DNA of 64,000 nt from Mycolicibacterium sp. TUM20985 (GCF_030295745.1 NZ_AP027291.1:2542001-2606000), one strand, 5' to 3'; shown: positions 1 through 8,462, numbered from the stretch's first letter. Numbers and translations: made by a program. Notes: generated from the letters alone by a model not told the origin.

Positions 1-15
1 GGTAAGGGGTGTGAG

Positions 16-804
16 GTGGACGAGGAGACAGACACTGCGGCCGGTCCGCCCAGGCGACGAGATCGCCTGCCGCGCAACCGGCAACGTGAACGGGTACTTC
101 GGATGGTGCGTGAGCACGGCGGCGCGATTGATGCGGTCGAGCTCGCTTCGCGCCTCGAATTGCACGTCACCACGGTGCGTTTCCATCTGGACGCGTTGTG
201 CGACGAGGGCGCCATCGAGCGCACCCGCATGAACCGGGACGGCGTGGGTCGTCCACGCACCGGATATCGTGCCGTCGAGGAACGCCTGGACTATCGGATA
301 CTCGCGGAAGTTCTCGCGATGGAGCTAGGGGAGACCGCGGAAATACGCGCTCGACGTGCTCAGCGAGCCGGACAGCAGTGGGCCGGCCGGATCGTGGATT
401 CGCAGAGCAAAGCCGTTGTCGGCCAGGATGGTACGGATGCGGCGGAGGTCGGTGACGCGCTGGATCGCGGAGCGGTGCTCGCCACTGAGGTCTTCAACCG
501 GATGGGGTTCGCCCCCGAACTGGCTGCTGAATCAGAACCATCGTCATCGCTGTCGGCTGACAGCGAGCAGGTGCTCGGGCGGGAGCGGGTCATTCGCTTG
601 CACGCCTGCCCCGTACGGGATTTGGCCCGCGCCCACCCCGAGGTGGGATGTGGCCTGCACCTGGGGTTGCTGCAAGGTCTGCTCGACCACGCCGCGGCCG
701 CGGGTGGACATCCAGACAATGAAGACGCGGCCTTGTCGGCCACGGCCAGGCTCGAGCCGTTCGTCGAACCCGAACTGTGTATCGCCAGGTTGGCTCCATC
801 GTGA
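16..804 (+). CDS. Winged-helix (ArsR/SufR-like) transcriptional regulator
   Basis: A 262-residue protein. Residues about 22-70 form a winged helix-turn-helix (RVLRMVREHGGAIDAVELA, then TTVRFHLDALCDEGAIER). The C-terminal half carries HACPVRDLARAHPEVGCGLH, the Cys-Pro ... Cys-x-x-His arrangement seen in SufR-like regulators that hold an iron-sulfur cluster or metal, so ligand sensing is plausible but not shown. The GTG start is preceded by AAGGGG at 4-9. It lies on the same strand as the downstream aspartase gene, 146 bp away, and could control it; that link is inference. No frameshift or odd composition is visible. Confidence 0.8.
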   Translation: MDEETDTAAGPPRRRDRLPRNRQRERVLRMVREHGGAIDAVELASRLELHVTTVRFHLDALCDEGAIERTRMNRDGVGRPRTGYRAVEERLDYRILAEVLAMELGETAEIRARRAQRAGQQWAGRIVDSQSKAVVGQDGTDAAEVGDALDRGAVLATEVFNRMGFAPELAAESEPSSSLSADSEQVLGRERVIRLHACPVRDLARAHPEVGCGLHLGLLQGLLDHAAAAGGHPDNEDAALSATARLEPFVEPELCIARLAPS

Positions 805-950
805 AGGTCTCCAGGTGATTGAGGTCCGGGCGCCGCTGAAGCGGTCGTGGGTAGATCTGGCCGCGCGGACGTCGAGGCGTCGCCGCGATGTATCTACCGC
901 CAGCTACATGTCGAGGACATGCCGGCGGAACGGTTTGTAAAGACAGCCCA

Positions 951-2885
951 ATGATGACGGTGCTCGAACGTGCCATCGCCGCCGCGGCGAACGCCGTCGG
1001 CGCCGACGCGGAGGATCTGCGGGGGCTCGCGACCGGCGCGGCTCTGCGTGAATGGCAGCCCGGGGAATGGTTGTTTCACGAATCGACGCCCTACCACTGG
1101 GCGGGCATCCTCGAGGAGGGTGCAGTCGAGATCGTTCGCGGCCTGCACGGCGATGAACACGTCCTTTACACCCTCGGCAAGGGATCGATGGTCTCCGAGG
1201 GCGCGATCCTCGGCAACACCGCGCACTTCGCGAGCGGGCGCACCCGCACCGGCGCACGCGTGTGGGTGATCACCCGCGAGACAATGGATCTCGTCCGCCA
1301 GCAGAACCCGGAGGCCTATTACCGCGTCGTGGCACGCGTCGGCCAGCGACTAGCCGACCGTATCGGGCTGCTGTCGGACACGGCGTTGGGCGTGAGCGCT
1401 TCGCGGCCACTGCTCGCGCCGCGCAGGGAATGCGACCTGCTCGGCTGCCGCGAGGTTCCCGGGCGCGCGTACTTCGGCGTGCAGACATTGCGCGCCGTCG
1501 AGAACTTCGCGATCTCCGGAGTCGCGCTGCGCGACTTCTCGCGGTTCATCGACGCGTTCGCGTTCGTCAAGAAGGCCGCGGCACTGGCCAACGCCGAACT
1601 CGGGGTGCTCAGCGAGGACAAGCGCGACGCCATCGTGGCGGCCTGCGACGAGATCACCGCCGGGCGCCTTCACGACCAGTTCGTCGTCGACATGATCCAG
1701 GGCGGCGCGGGCACCTCGACCAACATGAACGTCAACGAGGTGATCGCTAACCGCGCACTGGAGATCCTCGGGCACCAGCGCGGGCAGTACGCGTATCTGC
1801 ACCCCAACGACGACGTGAACCGCTCGCAGTCGACCAACGACGCCTACCCGACGGCGCTGAAGCTCGGCGTCTTCCTGGCCAGCCGCGACACGCTCGCGGC
1901 GATGGCAGAGCTGCAGGCGGGGCTGCGCGCGAAAGGCGAACAGTTCGCGCACGTCATCAAGATGGGCCGCACGCAGCTGCAAGATGCCGTGCCGATGACG
2001 CTCGGCCAGGAATTCACTGCCTACGCGACGATGGTCGCTCAGGCGCGCAGCCACCTCGACGATGCCGCCCAGGATCTGCTTGACGTCTCGCTGGGTGCGA
2101 CCGCGATCGGCACCGGGATAGCCAGCCCGCCCGGCTACGCGCCGCTGGTGACCAAACGCCTCGCCGAGTGCAGCGGCCTACCGGTGCGACTGGCATCCGA
2201 CCTGGTCGAGGCGACCCAAGACTCGAGTGCGTTCGTCGAGTTCTCCGGCGCACTCAAACGCGCCGCAGTCGTGATCTCGAGGATCTGCAACGACCTGCGG
2301 CTGTTGTCGTCGGGGCCGCGGGCGGGTCTCAACGAGATCAACCTGCCGCCGACGCAGCCCGGCAGCTCGATCATGCCGGGCAAGGTCAACCCGGTCATTC
2401 CGGAAGTCGTCAACCAGGTTTGCTTCCAGCTGATCGGCTACGACGCGACCATCTCGATCGCGGCCGAAGCTAGCCAGCTCGAGCTCAACATGGCCGAGCC
2501 GATCATCGCCTACGACCTGTTGCACGGGCTGCTGATCCTCAAGAACGCCTGCGTCACGCTCGAAAGTCGTTGCGTGAGCGGGATAACCGCCAACGAAGAC
2601 GTCTGCCGGGGCTACGTCGAGCGCTCGATCGGCGTCGTCACCGCACTCGTGCCGAGGATCGGTTACGAGCGCGGCGTCGCGATCGCGCAGGAGGCACTGG
2701 CCAGTGGACGCAGCGTCTTCGAGCTTGTGCGCGAAAAGGGCTGGCTCGACGACGACGAGCTGGCGCGCCTACTCGCGCCCGAGGCGATGACCGACCCGCG
2801 GACGCCGAGCGACTGGCCTGGCACGACGTCGCTACCCCAGCGTCACGTGGAACCAGCCGTCGGGCTCGGGACCGTAGGAGATTGA
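951..2885 (+). CDS. aspA: Aspartate ammonia-lyase with N-terminal cyclic-nucleotide-binding domain
   Basis: About 644 residues, against roughly 470 for ordinary aspartases. Residues about 10-140 are a Crp-type cNMP-binding beta-barrel (WQPGEWLFHESTPY, LEEGAVEIVRG, LGKGSMVSEGAILGNTA). The rest is a complete aspartase/fumarase-superfamily enzyme: GTSTNMNVNEVIANRA, QSTNDAYPTALK, GRTQLQDAVPMTLGQE and the signature loop GSSIMPGKVNP that closes over substrate. It should convert L-aspartate to fumarate and ammonia. The cNMP pocket is degenerate: the usual GE and RxA of the phosphate cassette read SE and RTRTGA, so the ligand may not be a cyclic nucleotide. An upstream in-frame ATG at 888 exists; I prefer 951 because the barrel begins soon after it, although neither start has a good ribosome-binding site. 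Confidence 0.9.
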   Translation: MMTVLERAIAAAANAVGADAEDLRGLATGAALREWQPGEWLFHESTPYHWAGILEEGAVEIVRGLHGDEHVLYTLGKGSMVSEGAILGNTAHFASGRTRTGARVWVITRETMDLVRQQNPEAYYRVVARVGQRLADRIGLLSDTALGVSASRPLLAPRRECDLLGCREVPGRAYFGVQTLRAVENFAISGVALRDFSRFIDAFAFVKKAAALANAELGVLSEDKRDAIVAACDEITAGRLHDQFVVDMIQGGAGTSTNMNVNEVIANRALEILGHQRGQYAYLHPNDDVNRSQSTNDAYPTALKLGVFLASRDTLAAMAELQAGLRAKGEQFAHVIKMGRTQLQDAVPMTLGQEFTAYATMVAQARSHLDDAAQDLLDVSLGATAIGTGIASPPGYAPLVTKRLAECSGLPVRLASDLVEATQDSSAFVEFSGALKRAAVVISRICNDLRLLSSGPRAGLNEINLPPTQPGSSIMPGKVNPVIPEVVNQVCFQLIGYDATISIAAEASQLELNMAEPIIAYDLLHGLLILKNACVTLESRCVSGITANEDVCRGYVERSIGVVTALVPRIGYERGVAIAQEALASGRSVFELVREKGWLDDDELARLLAPEAMTDPRTPSDWPGTTSLPQRHVEPAVGLGTVGD

Positions 2886-2921
2886 CCAGCGACCCGAATG
2901 GCTGTGCTGGGTCAACGACTC

Positions 2922-3452
2922 CTAGGCCTCGGGGACCCTGGTGCGGAGGCGTCGTCGAAGGGAGCGGAGGCGTCCGCGGAGTCGGGAGGCGATCACCTCT
3001 CGGGGGAGCTGGCTCGGAGTGGGGCAGGCGACGATGATCCTTCCGTCATCCGGGTCGCATCCCTCGACGAAAGTCACTCCGTTCTCGGTGTACGAGAAGG
3101 TCGCCACATCGTAGGCGAGCAGACGATGCGATATCCGGAGCAGTTCAGCCTGGCTGTCGGTTGCCCACATGAGGTATTGGACACCGGTCGCGCCGACACG
3201 TGGCCGCCGAGAGGGTCCGTTCGAGTGCAGATAAATCTGAAAGCCGCCAGGTGTCAACAGCAGCGCCGTGTCTTGCTCGTGCAGGGCGACCCGGCAAGCG
3301 AACACGTCGCAGTAGAAGTTGACCGATCGGGCCAAGTCGGAGACCGTCATCAATGACGACGCCACCTTGGCGCTGGCCCCAATAGCTGATCCTGATTGAG
3401 GTTGTTGGTCCGGTTCCGCCGCCACCGCGCCCCCCTGTTTAGATGATTTCAT
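2922..3452 (-). CDS. VOC/glyoxalase-family protein
   Basis: A 176-residue protein with one vicinal-oxygen-chelate module at residues about 30-145 (SSLMTVSDLARSVNFYCDVF, ALLLTPGGFQIYLHSNG, and YTENGVTFVEGCDPDDGRII). The C-terminus is a basic Arg-rich tail. The substrate is unknown. A possible -10 element TATTAT lies just upstream on the minus strand near 3465-3470. GAGGA abuts the ATG too closely for a typical ribosome-binding site, so an internal start such as MTVSDLARSV cannot be excluded. The gene converges on aspA with 36 bp between the stops. It lies immediately beside the insertion-sequence remnants. Confidence 0.7.
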   Translation of the reverse strand: MKSSKQGGAVAAEPDQQPQSGSAIGASAKVASSLMTVSDLARSVNFYCDVFACRVALHEQDTALLLTPGGFQIYLHSNGPSRRPRVGATGVQYLMWATDSQAELLRISHRLLAYDVATFSYTENGVTFVEGCDPDDGRIIVACPTPSQLPREVIASRLRGRLRSLRRRLRTRVPEA

Positions 3453-3612
3453 TCCTCTATAATACGCTTTGAGGTCTTGCGATAGAAGCCGTCGCCCGAA
3501 AGCGGAGGGTCACTAAAGGCAGGTACGGGCCTCAATGTCACGAAAGCCTCGACGTCGGGCGTCGTACGGAAGCTCGTCGTTCGAATGGTCGCAGTGCTGG
3601 CATTGTCGCCGC

Positions 3613-4335
3613 TCAGATTTGCCGTTGGACAAGACCATCGATCTGCACTTTGAGTCGTTCCCGGAGCTCCAGTTCGGTTTCGTGTTCTGCGGCTTCGGCT
3701 TCCAGCATCAGTGCGCGGCGAGCAGTGGCACGGATGGCCCGCACGGTCGCGCGGTGCTCCACGGAGTGACTGGGAAGGGTGCGAAGCCGTGCGCAGCGGT
3801 TGAGTTGCTCGTCGGTGGTGCCGCGACGCAGTTGATCGCGCAGCGCTTGGGGAGCGTTGACGATGAGTGCTTTGAGTTGGCCAATTGCTTTGGTGCGGGC
3901 GACGATTGCACCTTCGCGGGTGGTCAGCAGTACACGCATCGCCTCTCGGTCACCGCGAGCCCGCGGGGCAGCGAGGTGCTCGCGTGCCAGTGCCTCGCGC
4001 GCGGCTCGCACGGCATCCAGATCATCTGACTTCGCTCCGTCACGGCGTGCCGGGCGGGCGGGACGGTCGATCTCAACGACCCATTCGCCACGTTCGAGCA
4101 GATGGGTAGTCAAACCCGCGCCGAAGCTGCCGGTGCCCTCTATCGCCCAGACCCGCCGGCCAGTGGCGTGCGTTGCGGCCAAGACGTCGAGCTTGCGGAA
4201 GCCGAACGCGTCGGTGGCCACGGTGAGTCGTTCGACGAGCCCCCCGCCGGCGGTGACCACGGCGGCGGTGTGTGAATCGCGATGGGTGTCGACGCCGATG
4301 ACGAAGTCGACGGTTTCTGCCAACATGGGTTTCAT
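3613..4335 (-). pseudogene. IS110-family transposase, C-terminally truncated
   Basis: The 240 residues carry the RuvC-like DEDD domain of IS110 transposases: GVDTHRDSH (D16), AIEGTGSFG (E66) and KSDDLDAVRAAR (D104/D107), followed by the linker coiled coil. Family members run to about 340-400 residues. The second domain (Transposase_20) with its catalytic serine is absent, so the copy should be inactive. The ATG is well supported by GGAGGA six bases upstream. It sits next to a truncated IS21 copy whose istB breaks exactly where the IS110 upstream region begins, so IS110 probably inserted into istB and the locus was later trimmed. Confidence 0.88.
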
Positions 4336-4615
4336 GGTGTTCCTCCATTTCGGTGGGGTGCATCAAGGTCGGCACCGGCCTGGAGGAAGGTCACCGTGAC
4401 GGCAAGACTGTGATGAGGCACGACCCCGAAAGGGCCGGCCAGGCTTCTGATCAGGCCAACAGGGTGGGCCAGGCCGGTGCCAGTGGCCAACGACGACATA
4501 TCCACAGCAAGGGCACGACCGCCGTTACGGTGATCGGCCAATGAGTCTTTCGAGTCAGTCGTGGCCACAGGCACCGACCCTTCCACGGGCGACGCCAGGA
4601 CTCTAGGAGCCCGTT
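4336..4615 (-). ncRNA. IS110 left-end non-coding region, possible bridge RNA locus
   Basis: About 280 bases between the truncated istB and the IS110 transposase start, on the transposase strand. In IS110-group elements the long non-coding stretch upstream of the transposase encodes the bridge RNA that directs target and donor choice. Visible structure includes GGCCctttcGGGGTC and long complementary GC blocks (GGCCGGCC, GGCCTGG and CCAGGCC). No convincing protein is encoded here. The assignment rests on position and family knowledge; the fold was not computed. Confidence 0.4.
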
Positions 4616-4984
4616 TCAAGACTCACAGTGGGTCTTGCCAGTCCCGGGCGGCCCGAGCAGGACGACGTTGGATGCCTTGGCCAGGAACGCGCCGGTGCCC
4701 AGGTGGGCGATCATGTCCCGGTTCAGCGCTGGTTGGTGATCGAAGTTGAAGTCCTCCAACGACTTCCGGGTAGGGAAACCCGCCGAACGGATGCGGGTCG
4801 CCGCGCCGGAGGCTTCACGGGCCGCGACCTCCCGCGACAAGACTGCCGCGAGATACTCCTCATGGGTCCAGCCCGCGTCGCGAGCTTGCTCGGCCAGGCG
4901 GGCGGCGGACTCGCGGATGCGCGGCGCCTTGAGGGCTTGCGCGTAGTGGAGAATGGTCTTCATCGGGTCCTCGGCCATGCTCAT
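4616..4984 (-). pseudogene. istB: IS21-family helper ATPase IstB, truncated after Walker A
   Basis: The 122 residues match the N-terminus of IstB: a helical DNA-binding part (KSLEDFNFDHQPALNRDMIAHLGTG appears as the pre-ATPase linker at residues about 74-98) and Walker A GPPGTGKT at residues 111-118. A normal IstB has about 260 residues. The frame leaves IstB homology directly after GKTH, where the IS110 end begins, so Walker B and the sensor motifs are missing. Its start overlaps the istA stop by four bases, as in intact IS21 elements. Confidence 0.88.
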
Positions 4985-5757
4985 GCCACCTCGCCATCGG
5001 AAGTGACTGTGCCCGTGGTGAAGTCGACACCAAAGGCGCGGTCGTAGTCGGCCAGGTCACGCACCAAATGATCACCTGCCGACGGAGGTGGGCCGGCTTG
5101 GAACTGCTGCCGCAACGCTGCGGCGGTCGAGACATGGGCGGGGTCGGTGAGGGTTTGTCGCGCCGCCCAGCAGCGGTCATGAGCCGCCAGCAGGCGTCCC
5201 GATCGAGTCACCGTCACCTGAGCCAGAGTGGTGCTCACCTCGACGAGTTGGCTGATCGCGGTCGGGTCCACGGAGTAGTCATTGCCGGCCACCCTCACGT
5301 AGTAGTCGCGTCCCAACCGCACCGAAGCCATTGACTGCACGACCGGCGGCACCGGCGGCAGCGCCAGCATGTGAGCTCGATCGGGATCGAGGAAGTCGAT
5401 TGGACGACCATCGAGGACCCGCACCCGACGACTGTTGGCGGCCGGAAGCCATTGGCCAAGTTGATCATTGAAGTCCTGCGGTGAAACAAAGCTGCGACCG
5501 GGCAGGAACGACGTCTCCAGATACCGGTTGGCTCGCTCCACCATCCCCTTCGATTCCGGGTCATAGGGTTTCATCTGCACCAGCCGAGCGCCCAGCGTGC
5601 CCATCAGCGAAGTCACCGGCTCGGTCAACCGACCCCGACGTCCGATCCCGGCCTCGTTGTCCCACCACAACTCATGAGGCACCGCAGTGAAGTTCTGCGA
5701 GAGCAACTGCCACATCCCGGCCACCAGATCCATCGTCTGGCGCGAGGGCAACATCAC
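4981..5757 (-). pseudogene. istA: IS21-family transposase IstA, N-terminally truncated
   Basis: The 258 residues correspond to the C-terminal half of IstA: the end of the DDE catalytic core (DNEAGIGRRGRL, MKPYDPESKGMVERANRYLETSF, carrying the last D and E) and the C-terminal Mu-transposase-like barrel (SMASVRLGRDYYVRVAGNDYSV). The helix-turn-helix and first catalytic Asp are missing. Homology begins abruptly at MLPSRQTMDLVAG near 5757, fused to an integrase fragment in a different frame. The downstream overlap with istB is preserved. Confidence 0.88.
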
Positions 5758-6040
5758 AGAGGAATGTGCACAGTACGTTCCAGGTCGACCAGCAGCGTCG
5801 GATGGACGCTGCTTCGTGGTCTCGGGCGTAACCGGCGAACGCGGTCCGCATCGAATCCCTTGTTATGTCAGTTGTGTTGAGTCGCGTCGGATCGCCGTCG
5901 GTGACTAGTGTCGCGATGGCGATGAAGTCTTGACGGTACGCCTTCATGTTCAGACGGCTTCCGCGTCTGAAGCTCGTCGAGGAACTCCACGAACCACGCC
6001 GGGAACTGAACCTTCCCGAGCCGGGCATGTTCATATCGTC
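5758..6040 (-). pseudogene. Tyrosine-recombinase (phage integrase) N-terminal fragment, frameshifted
   Basis: One minus frame reads KVQFPAWFVEFLDELQTRKP up to about 5950. Another frame then continues MKAYRQDFIAIATLVTDGDP, through TRDSMRTAFAGYARDHEAAS, to STWNVLCTFL at about 5758. Together these make the SAM-like core-binding domain found at the start of tyrosine integrases. The frame change near 5948 implies a small indel. The catalytic domain (R...HxxR...Y) is gone, and the fragment ends precisely at the istA junction. Confidence 0.7.
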
Positions 6041-6397
6041 ACTGTGACGTTTTGAGGCCCCGCCCGTGGAACGCGGGGGCGTCGCAGGACGTGTCATTGC
6101 CGGGCGAACTCCGGTCCGGCACCACTCAGGCGGTCCTTGGATAGCGGTTCGACGTCGAATCGAGGCCTTGAACTGTAATGATCGCGACTGTCACGTAATG
6201 GCGGAAAGCAGGGGGTAAATCGGATAGCTCTCAGGCATTCCCGGATTACCCTCAACTATTTCCGGATCGGACAGGAAAAACCTCGTCGCGAGCACTCGGC
6301 TAATGACGCTCACCTAGAAATCGTGCCGATAAGCGACATTATGTCAACTAGTAAGTTGGTTATTCGCATGCGATGCGAATACGTCCTCTCCTGAATC
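6041..6397. other. Gene-free, AT-richer stretch downstream of mazF
   Basis: No reading frame here looks coding on either strand. Composition is visibly less GC-rich than the surroundings (for example 6170-6380). Its right part holds three closely spaced palindromes, listed separately. The stretch separates the integrase relic from the mazEF module and may be an old element boundary. Confidence 0.5.
6335..6381. repeat. Cluster of three adjacent palindromes
   Basis: Reading left to right: GACAT-t-ATGTC (6335-6345), CAACT-agta-AGTTG (6345-6358) and a perfect 9-bp-arm dyad TATTCGCAT-gcg-ATGCGAATA (6361-6381). They sit 17-63 bp beyond the mazF stop on the minus strand. The last dyad could end the mazEF transcript, but no U-run follows. 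A recombination or protein-binding site at the edge of the mobile-element zone is equally possible. Confidence 0.6.
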
Positions 6398-6730
6398 TCA
6401 TCGGGCAAGGCCGAGGAATGCCATCATTGCCCGCTCGACCTCAACGAGTTGCTCTGCGGTCAGCCGACCGACCCGGTCGTGGACGTTCGACCTTCTGACG
6501 GTGGTGAGCTTGTCGATCATCACGTCACTATCGCGATCAAGTCCGGATAGCCGGCCGTCTCCACCGGCTATCCGAATACGAATCAGCGGCGCATCCAACA
6601 GCGTGCTGGTCATCGGCGCGACCGTCACCGAACTCGTGGCGTCGAAAAGATCGTCCTGAACGATCATTGCCGGACGCGGTTTCGTCGCGTAGACACCCCC
6701 CGCTACGGTCCAGATCTCCCCTCGATTCAC
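6398..6730 (-). CDS. mazF: MazF-family endoribonuclease toxin
   Basis: A 110-residue MazF/PemK toxin expected to cleave single-stranded RNA at specific short sequences. The family start [27 protein letters not shown] is followed by [20 protein letters not shown] and by [22 protein letters not shown], so the SH3-like barrel looks complete. I place the start at the GTG at 6728-6730 because it overlaps the antitoxin stop in a GTGA arrangement and matches the family N-terminus. An ATG four codons upstream is possible. It is co-transcribed with the antitoxin gene. Confidence 0.88.
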   Translation of the reverse strand: MNRGEIWTVAGGVYATKPRPAMIVQDDLFDATSSVTVAPMTSTLLDAPLIRIRIAGGDGRLSGLDRDSDVMIDKLTTVRRSNVHDRVGRLTAEQLVEVERAMMAFLGLAR

Positions 6731-6933
6731 TCCTCGTCCCATGGCGTCGAGACGGCCTCGATGAAGTCCTGGTCATCGCTGCGTTCGTCCGCTCGTGCGA
6801 CCAATGAGGCCTGGCGACGCGCCTCGGCGGCGAAACCCTCAGTGCGCACGTCAGGCACCCAGACCTGCACTGGCCGCAGCCCCCGCTCGCGCATACGCCG
6901 TCGGTACTCGCCGACCCTCTCCCTCACCGCCAT
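6727..6933 (-). CDS. mazE: MazE-family antitoxin
   Basis: A 68-residue protein of the actinobacterial MazE family (DUF3018 type): [29 protein letters not shown] is the N-terminal DNA-binding part, followed by [12 protein letters not shown]. The acidic C-terminal tail [15 protein letters not shown] should wrap the toxin. It precedes and overlaps mazF. The perfect palindrome GTTACATGTAAC nine bases upstream of its ATG is a likely autoregulatory site. Confidence 0.82.
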   Translation of the reverse strand: MAVRERVGEYRRRMRERGLRPVQVWVPDVRTEGFAAEARRQASLVARADERSDDQDFIEAVSTPWDEE

Positions 6934-6941
6934 AACGCAAT

Positions 6942-6953
6942 GTTACATGTAAC
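6942..6953. promoter_or_regulatory. Palindromic operator upstream of mazEF
   Basis: GTTACATGTAAC is a perfect 12-bp palindrome, 9 bp upstream of the mazE ATG on the minus strand. Type II antitoxins usually bind palindromes overlapping their own promoter, so this is the obvious candidate operator for the MazE-MazF complex. Function is inferred from position. Confidence 0.55.
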
Positions 6954-7292
6954 GCTGAATCTTGGGCCGAATCGTCAGATCGGGCTGGCCAGCAAATTAG
7001 TATCCCAGCTACGGCACTGCTCGACGATTCGCCTGGCCCGCACTGGAGATGGTTATCAGCGCGAGCTTCGACGGCTGATTCGATGTTGGCTACCCTCGCG
7101 ACTGGGTGGAATACGGCGAGATCGAATATGGCGGGTTGCCAGTAACTTCAGTCGGATCGATTCTGGCGCGGCCTCATGCGGATGCGACCAGTACTACTCG
7201 TTGTAGCTAATGGCTGCCGCTCGAGTCATGGGCCGACCGCTGCGGCCGGTTGACAGCCGCGCCAGAAGATTCAGGGGCGTCCGCTATCTTTC
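6954..7292. other. Intergenic stretch without a recognisable gene
   Basis: Short open frames on both strands show no recognisable protein. The stretch is upstream of mazE and beyond the stop of the DUF3297 gene. I see no strong hairpin followed by a U-run. It is probably relic sequence of the mobile-element zone. Confidence 0.4.
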
Positions 7293-7541
7293 TCAGCGGA
7301 AATAAGGTTCAACCGTGCCACTGCGCTTGACGACCATCGGATGTCCGCGGCGATCCTTCGCGGTAGGCACTTCGACACGCACCCAACCCTCGGCCACGTT
7401 GTATTCGTGAACATTGGTGTTCTCGACGCCATTGAAGCGAATGCCCACGTCTCGGCGCAGAACCTCCTCGCTATAGAAGGCGCTGCGCGGATCGATGGAG
7501 AGGTGATTCGGCGGAACGTCTGTGTTCTGATCCTCGGACAT
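7293..7541 (-). CDS. DUF3297-family protein
   Basis: An 82-residue protein matching DUF3297 along its whole length: PPNHLSIDPRSAFYSEEVLRRDVGIRF, NGVENTNVHEYNVAEGWVRVEV, and RRGHPMVVKRSGTVEPYFR. The frame stays open upstream, but family members begin at the equivalent of MSEDQNTDVPPNHL, so I start at 7541. Function is unknown. It survives intact between two pieces of TA debris, and the broken mazF copy lies just upstream of its promoter region. Confidence 0.8.
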   Translation of the reverse strand: MSEDQNTDVPPNHLSIDPRSAFYSEEVLRRDVGIRFNGVENTNVHEYNVAEGWVRVEVPTAKDRRGHPMVVKRSGTVEPYFR

Positions 7542-7591
7542 GATGGCCTTCGTTGCATACATCGTTAGGTGCTTGATTGTTCTCAAAGAAT

Positions 7592-7798
7592 CTACGCGAC
7601 CCTGCAGTAGCGGGTTGCGCGTAGGTCTCCGCCGTTGAAGCGAGTACGCATCAACGGACCATCCAACAGCGTCCACGTCGTCGGAGCTATGGTGACCAAA
7701 CTCGTGAAGTCGACGAGGTCAGCCTGAACGATTACCGCCGGGCGCGGCTTCGCCGCGTAGACATGTCCGGCCACCGTCCAGGTCTCCCGTCGATTCAC
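7592..7798 (-). pseudogene. Truncated second mazF copy
   Basis: The first ~58 residues parallel the intact mazF at 6398-6730: VNRRETWTVAGHVYAAKPRPAV aligns with [22 protein letters not shown], and APTTWTLLDGPLMRTRFNGGD with its counterpart. Homology then stops and the frame ends in an unrelated tail (LRATRYCRVA), so the conserved C-terminal half is missing. DNA similarity also covers the first bases (TGGGnCGAGGAGTGAATCGA), pointing to duplication followed by decay. No recognisable antitoxin remains upstream (7799-8013). Confidence 0.8.
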
Positions 7799-8013
7799 TC
7801 CTCGGCCCAACGCGTCTTGCGCTGAGCTGAGCTGCTGGATCGTGGAACGAGCCTGGCAGGCAACCGCTCTAGCTCGAGCTCTCCCCTAGACGTCCAAGTC
7901 GACCCGGCCAAGCGATGCCGCCGACCCGAGCCGCTTCGCGCGAACTGCGTGGCGCTGACCGATCCGAATTGACTGGCGGCGCGGTACTTTCGTTCGCGCC
8001 GTAGGCTCACGGC

Positions 8014-8223
8014 GTGGACAACGTGACCCTGGCCAGCACCGCGGCAACGGCGGCGCTGACGGTGGGGCTGGCGGCCTATGCAGCGTTGATCTTCGTCGGC
8101 ATCGCGATGGCGATCTACGACGAACGCCGGCACCGTCGGCGCCGGGCGATCGTCGCGGCGGTGATGGTCGGGGTGCTGACCCTCGGCGGGCTGGTTATCG
8201 CGATCGTCAGCAGTGTCGCGTGA
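8014..8223 (+). CDS. Small two-helix membrane protein
   Basis: A 69-residue protein with two predicted transmembrane helices (residues about 8-33, AATAALTVGLAAYAALIFVG, and 45-67, IVAAVMVGVLTLGGLVIAIV) separated by a basic loop YDERRHRRRR. The start is an in-frame GTG; an upstream ribosome-binding site is weak. The charge pattern suggests a cytoplasmic loop. The function is unknown, and the gene sits among remnants, so its reality is less certain than that of its neighbours. Confidence 0.55.
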   Translation: MDNVTLASTAATAALTVGLAAYAALIFVGIAMAIYDERRHRRRRAIVAAVMVGVLTLGGLVIAIVSSVA

Positions 8224-8229
8224 ACTCGT

Positions 8230-8462
8230 GCGGCAACGCCAATGAGGCGCTCGACGGCATCAAGACAGCATTGGCCGTGAAACGACGAGAGCAGTTGAGC
8301 GCGAATGACGTCGTTGTCGTGACCACGGCGCACACGTCCGGTGAGCATGCCCTGCCCCAGTGGGCCCCACACGAGGACACCTAGTCCGTACTGCTGTGCT
8401 GCGGGAAGCACTTCACGCTCGATGCCGCGATTGACATTTGAGTACGGTGACGTCTCGATCAA
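8230..8462 (-). pseudogene. Aldo/keto reductase fragment
   Basis: The minus frame reads ETSPYSNVNRGIEREVLPAA, then QQYGLGVLVWGPLGQGMLTGR, then a stretch ending LDAVERLIGVAARV. This is the central part of an aldo/keto reductase barrel, where the family has Q..YSLLNR.iE.evlp and W.PLgqG.LtGr. The N-terminal catalytic half (D-Y-K-H tetrad) and the C-terminus are missing, and the frame carries no sensible start. Confidence 0.65.

Noticed and set aside
851..897. GTAGAT ... ATCTAC inverted repeat upstream of aspA
   Set aside because: Six-base arms separated by 35 bases are easily expected by chance; no second copy supports an operator.
7799..8013. Possible mazE remnant before the broken mazF
   Set aside because: Apart from a few bases at the stop, no antitoxin motif can be read in any frame.
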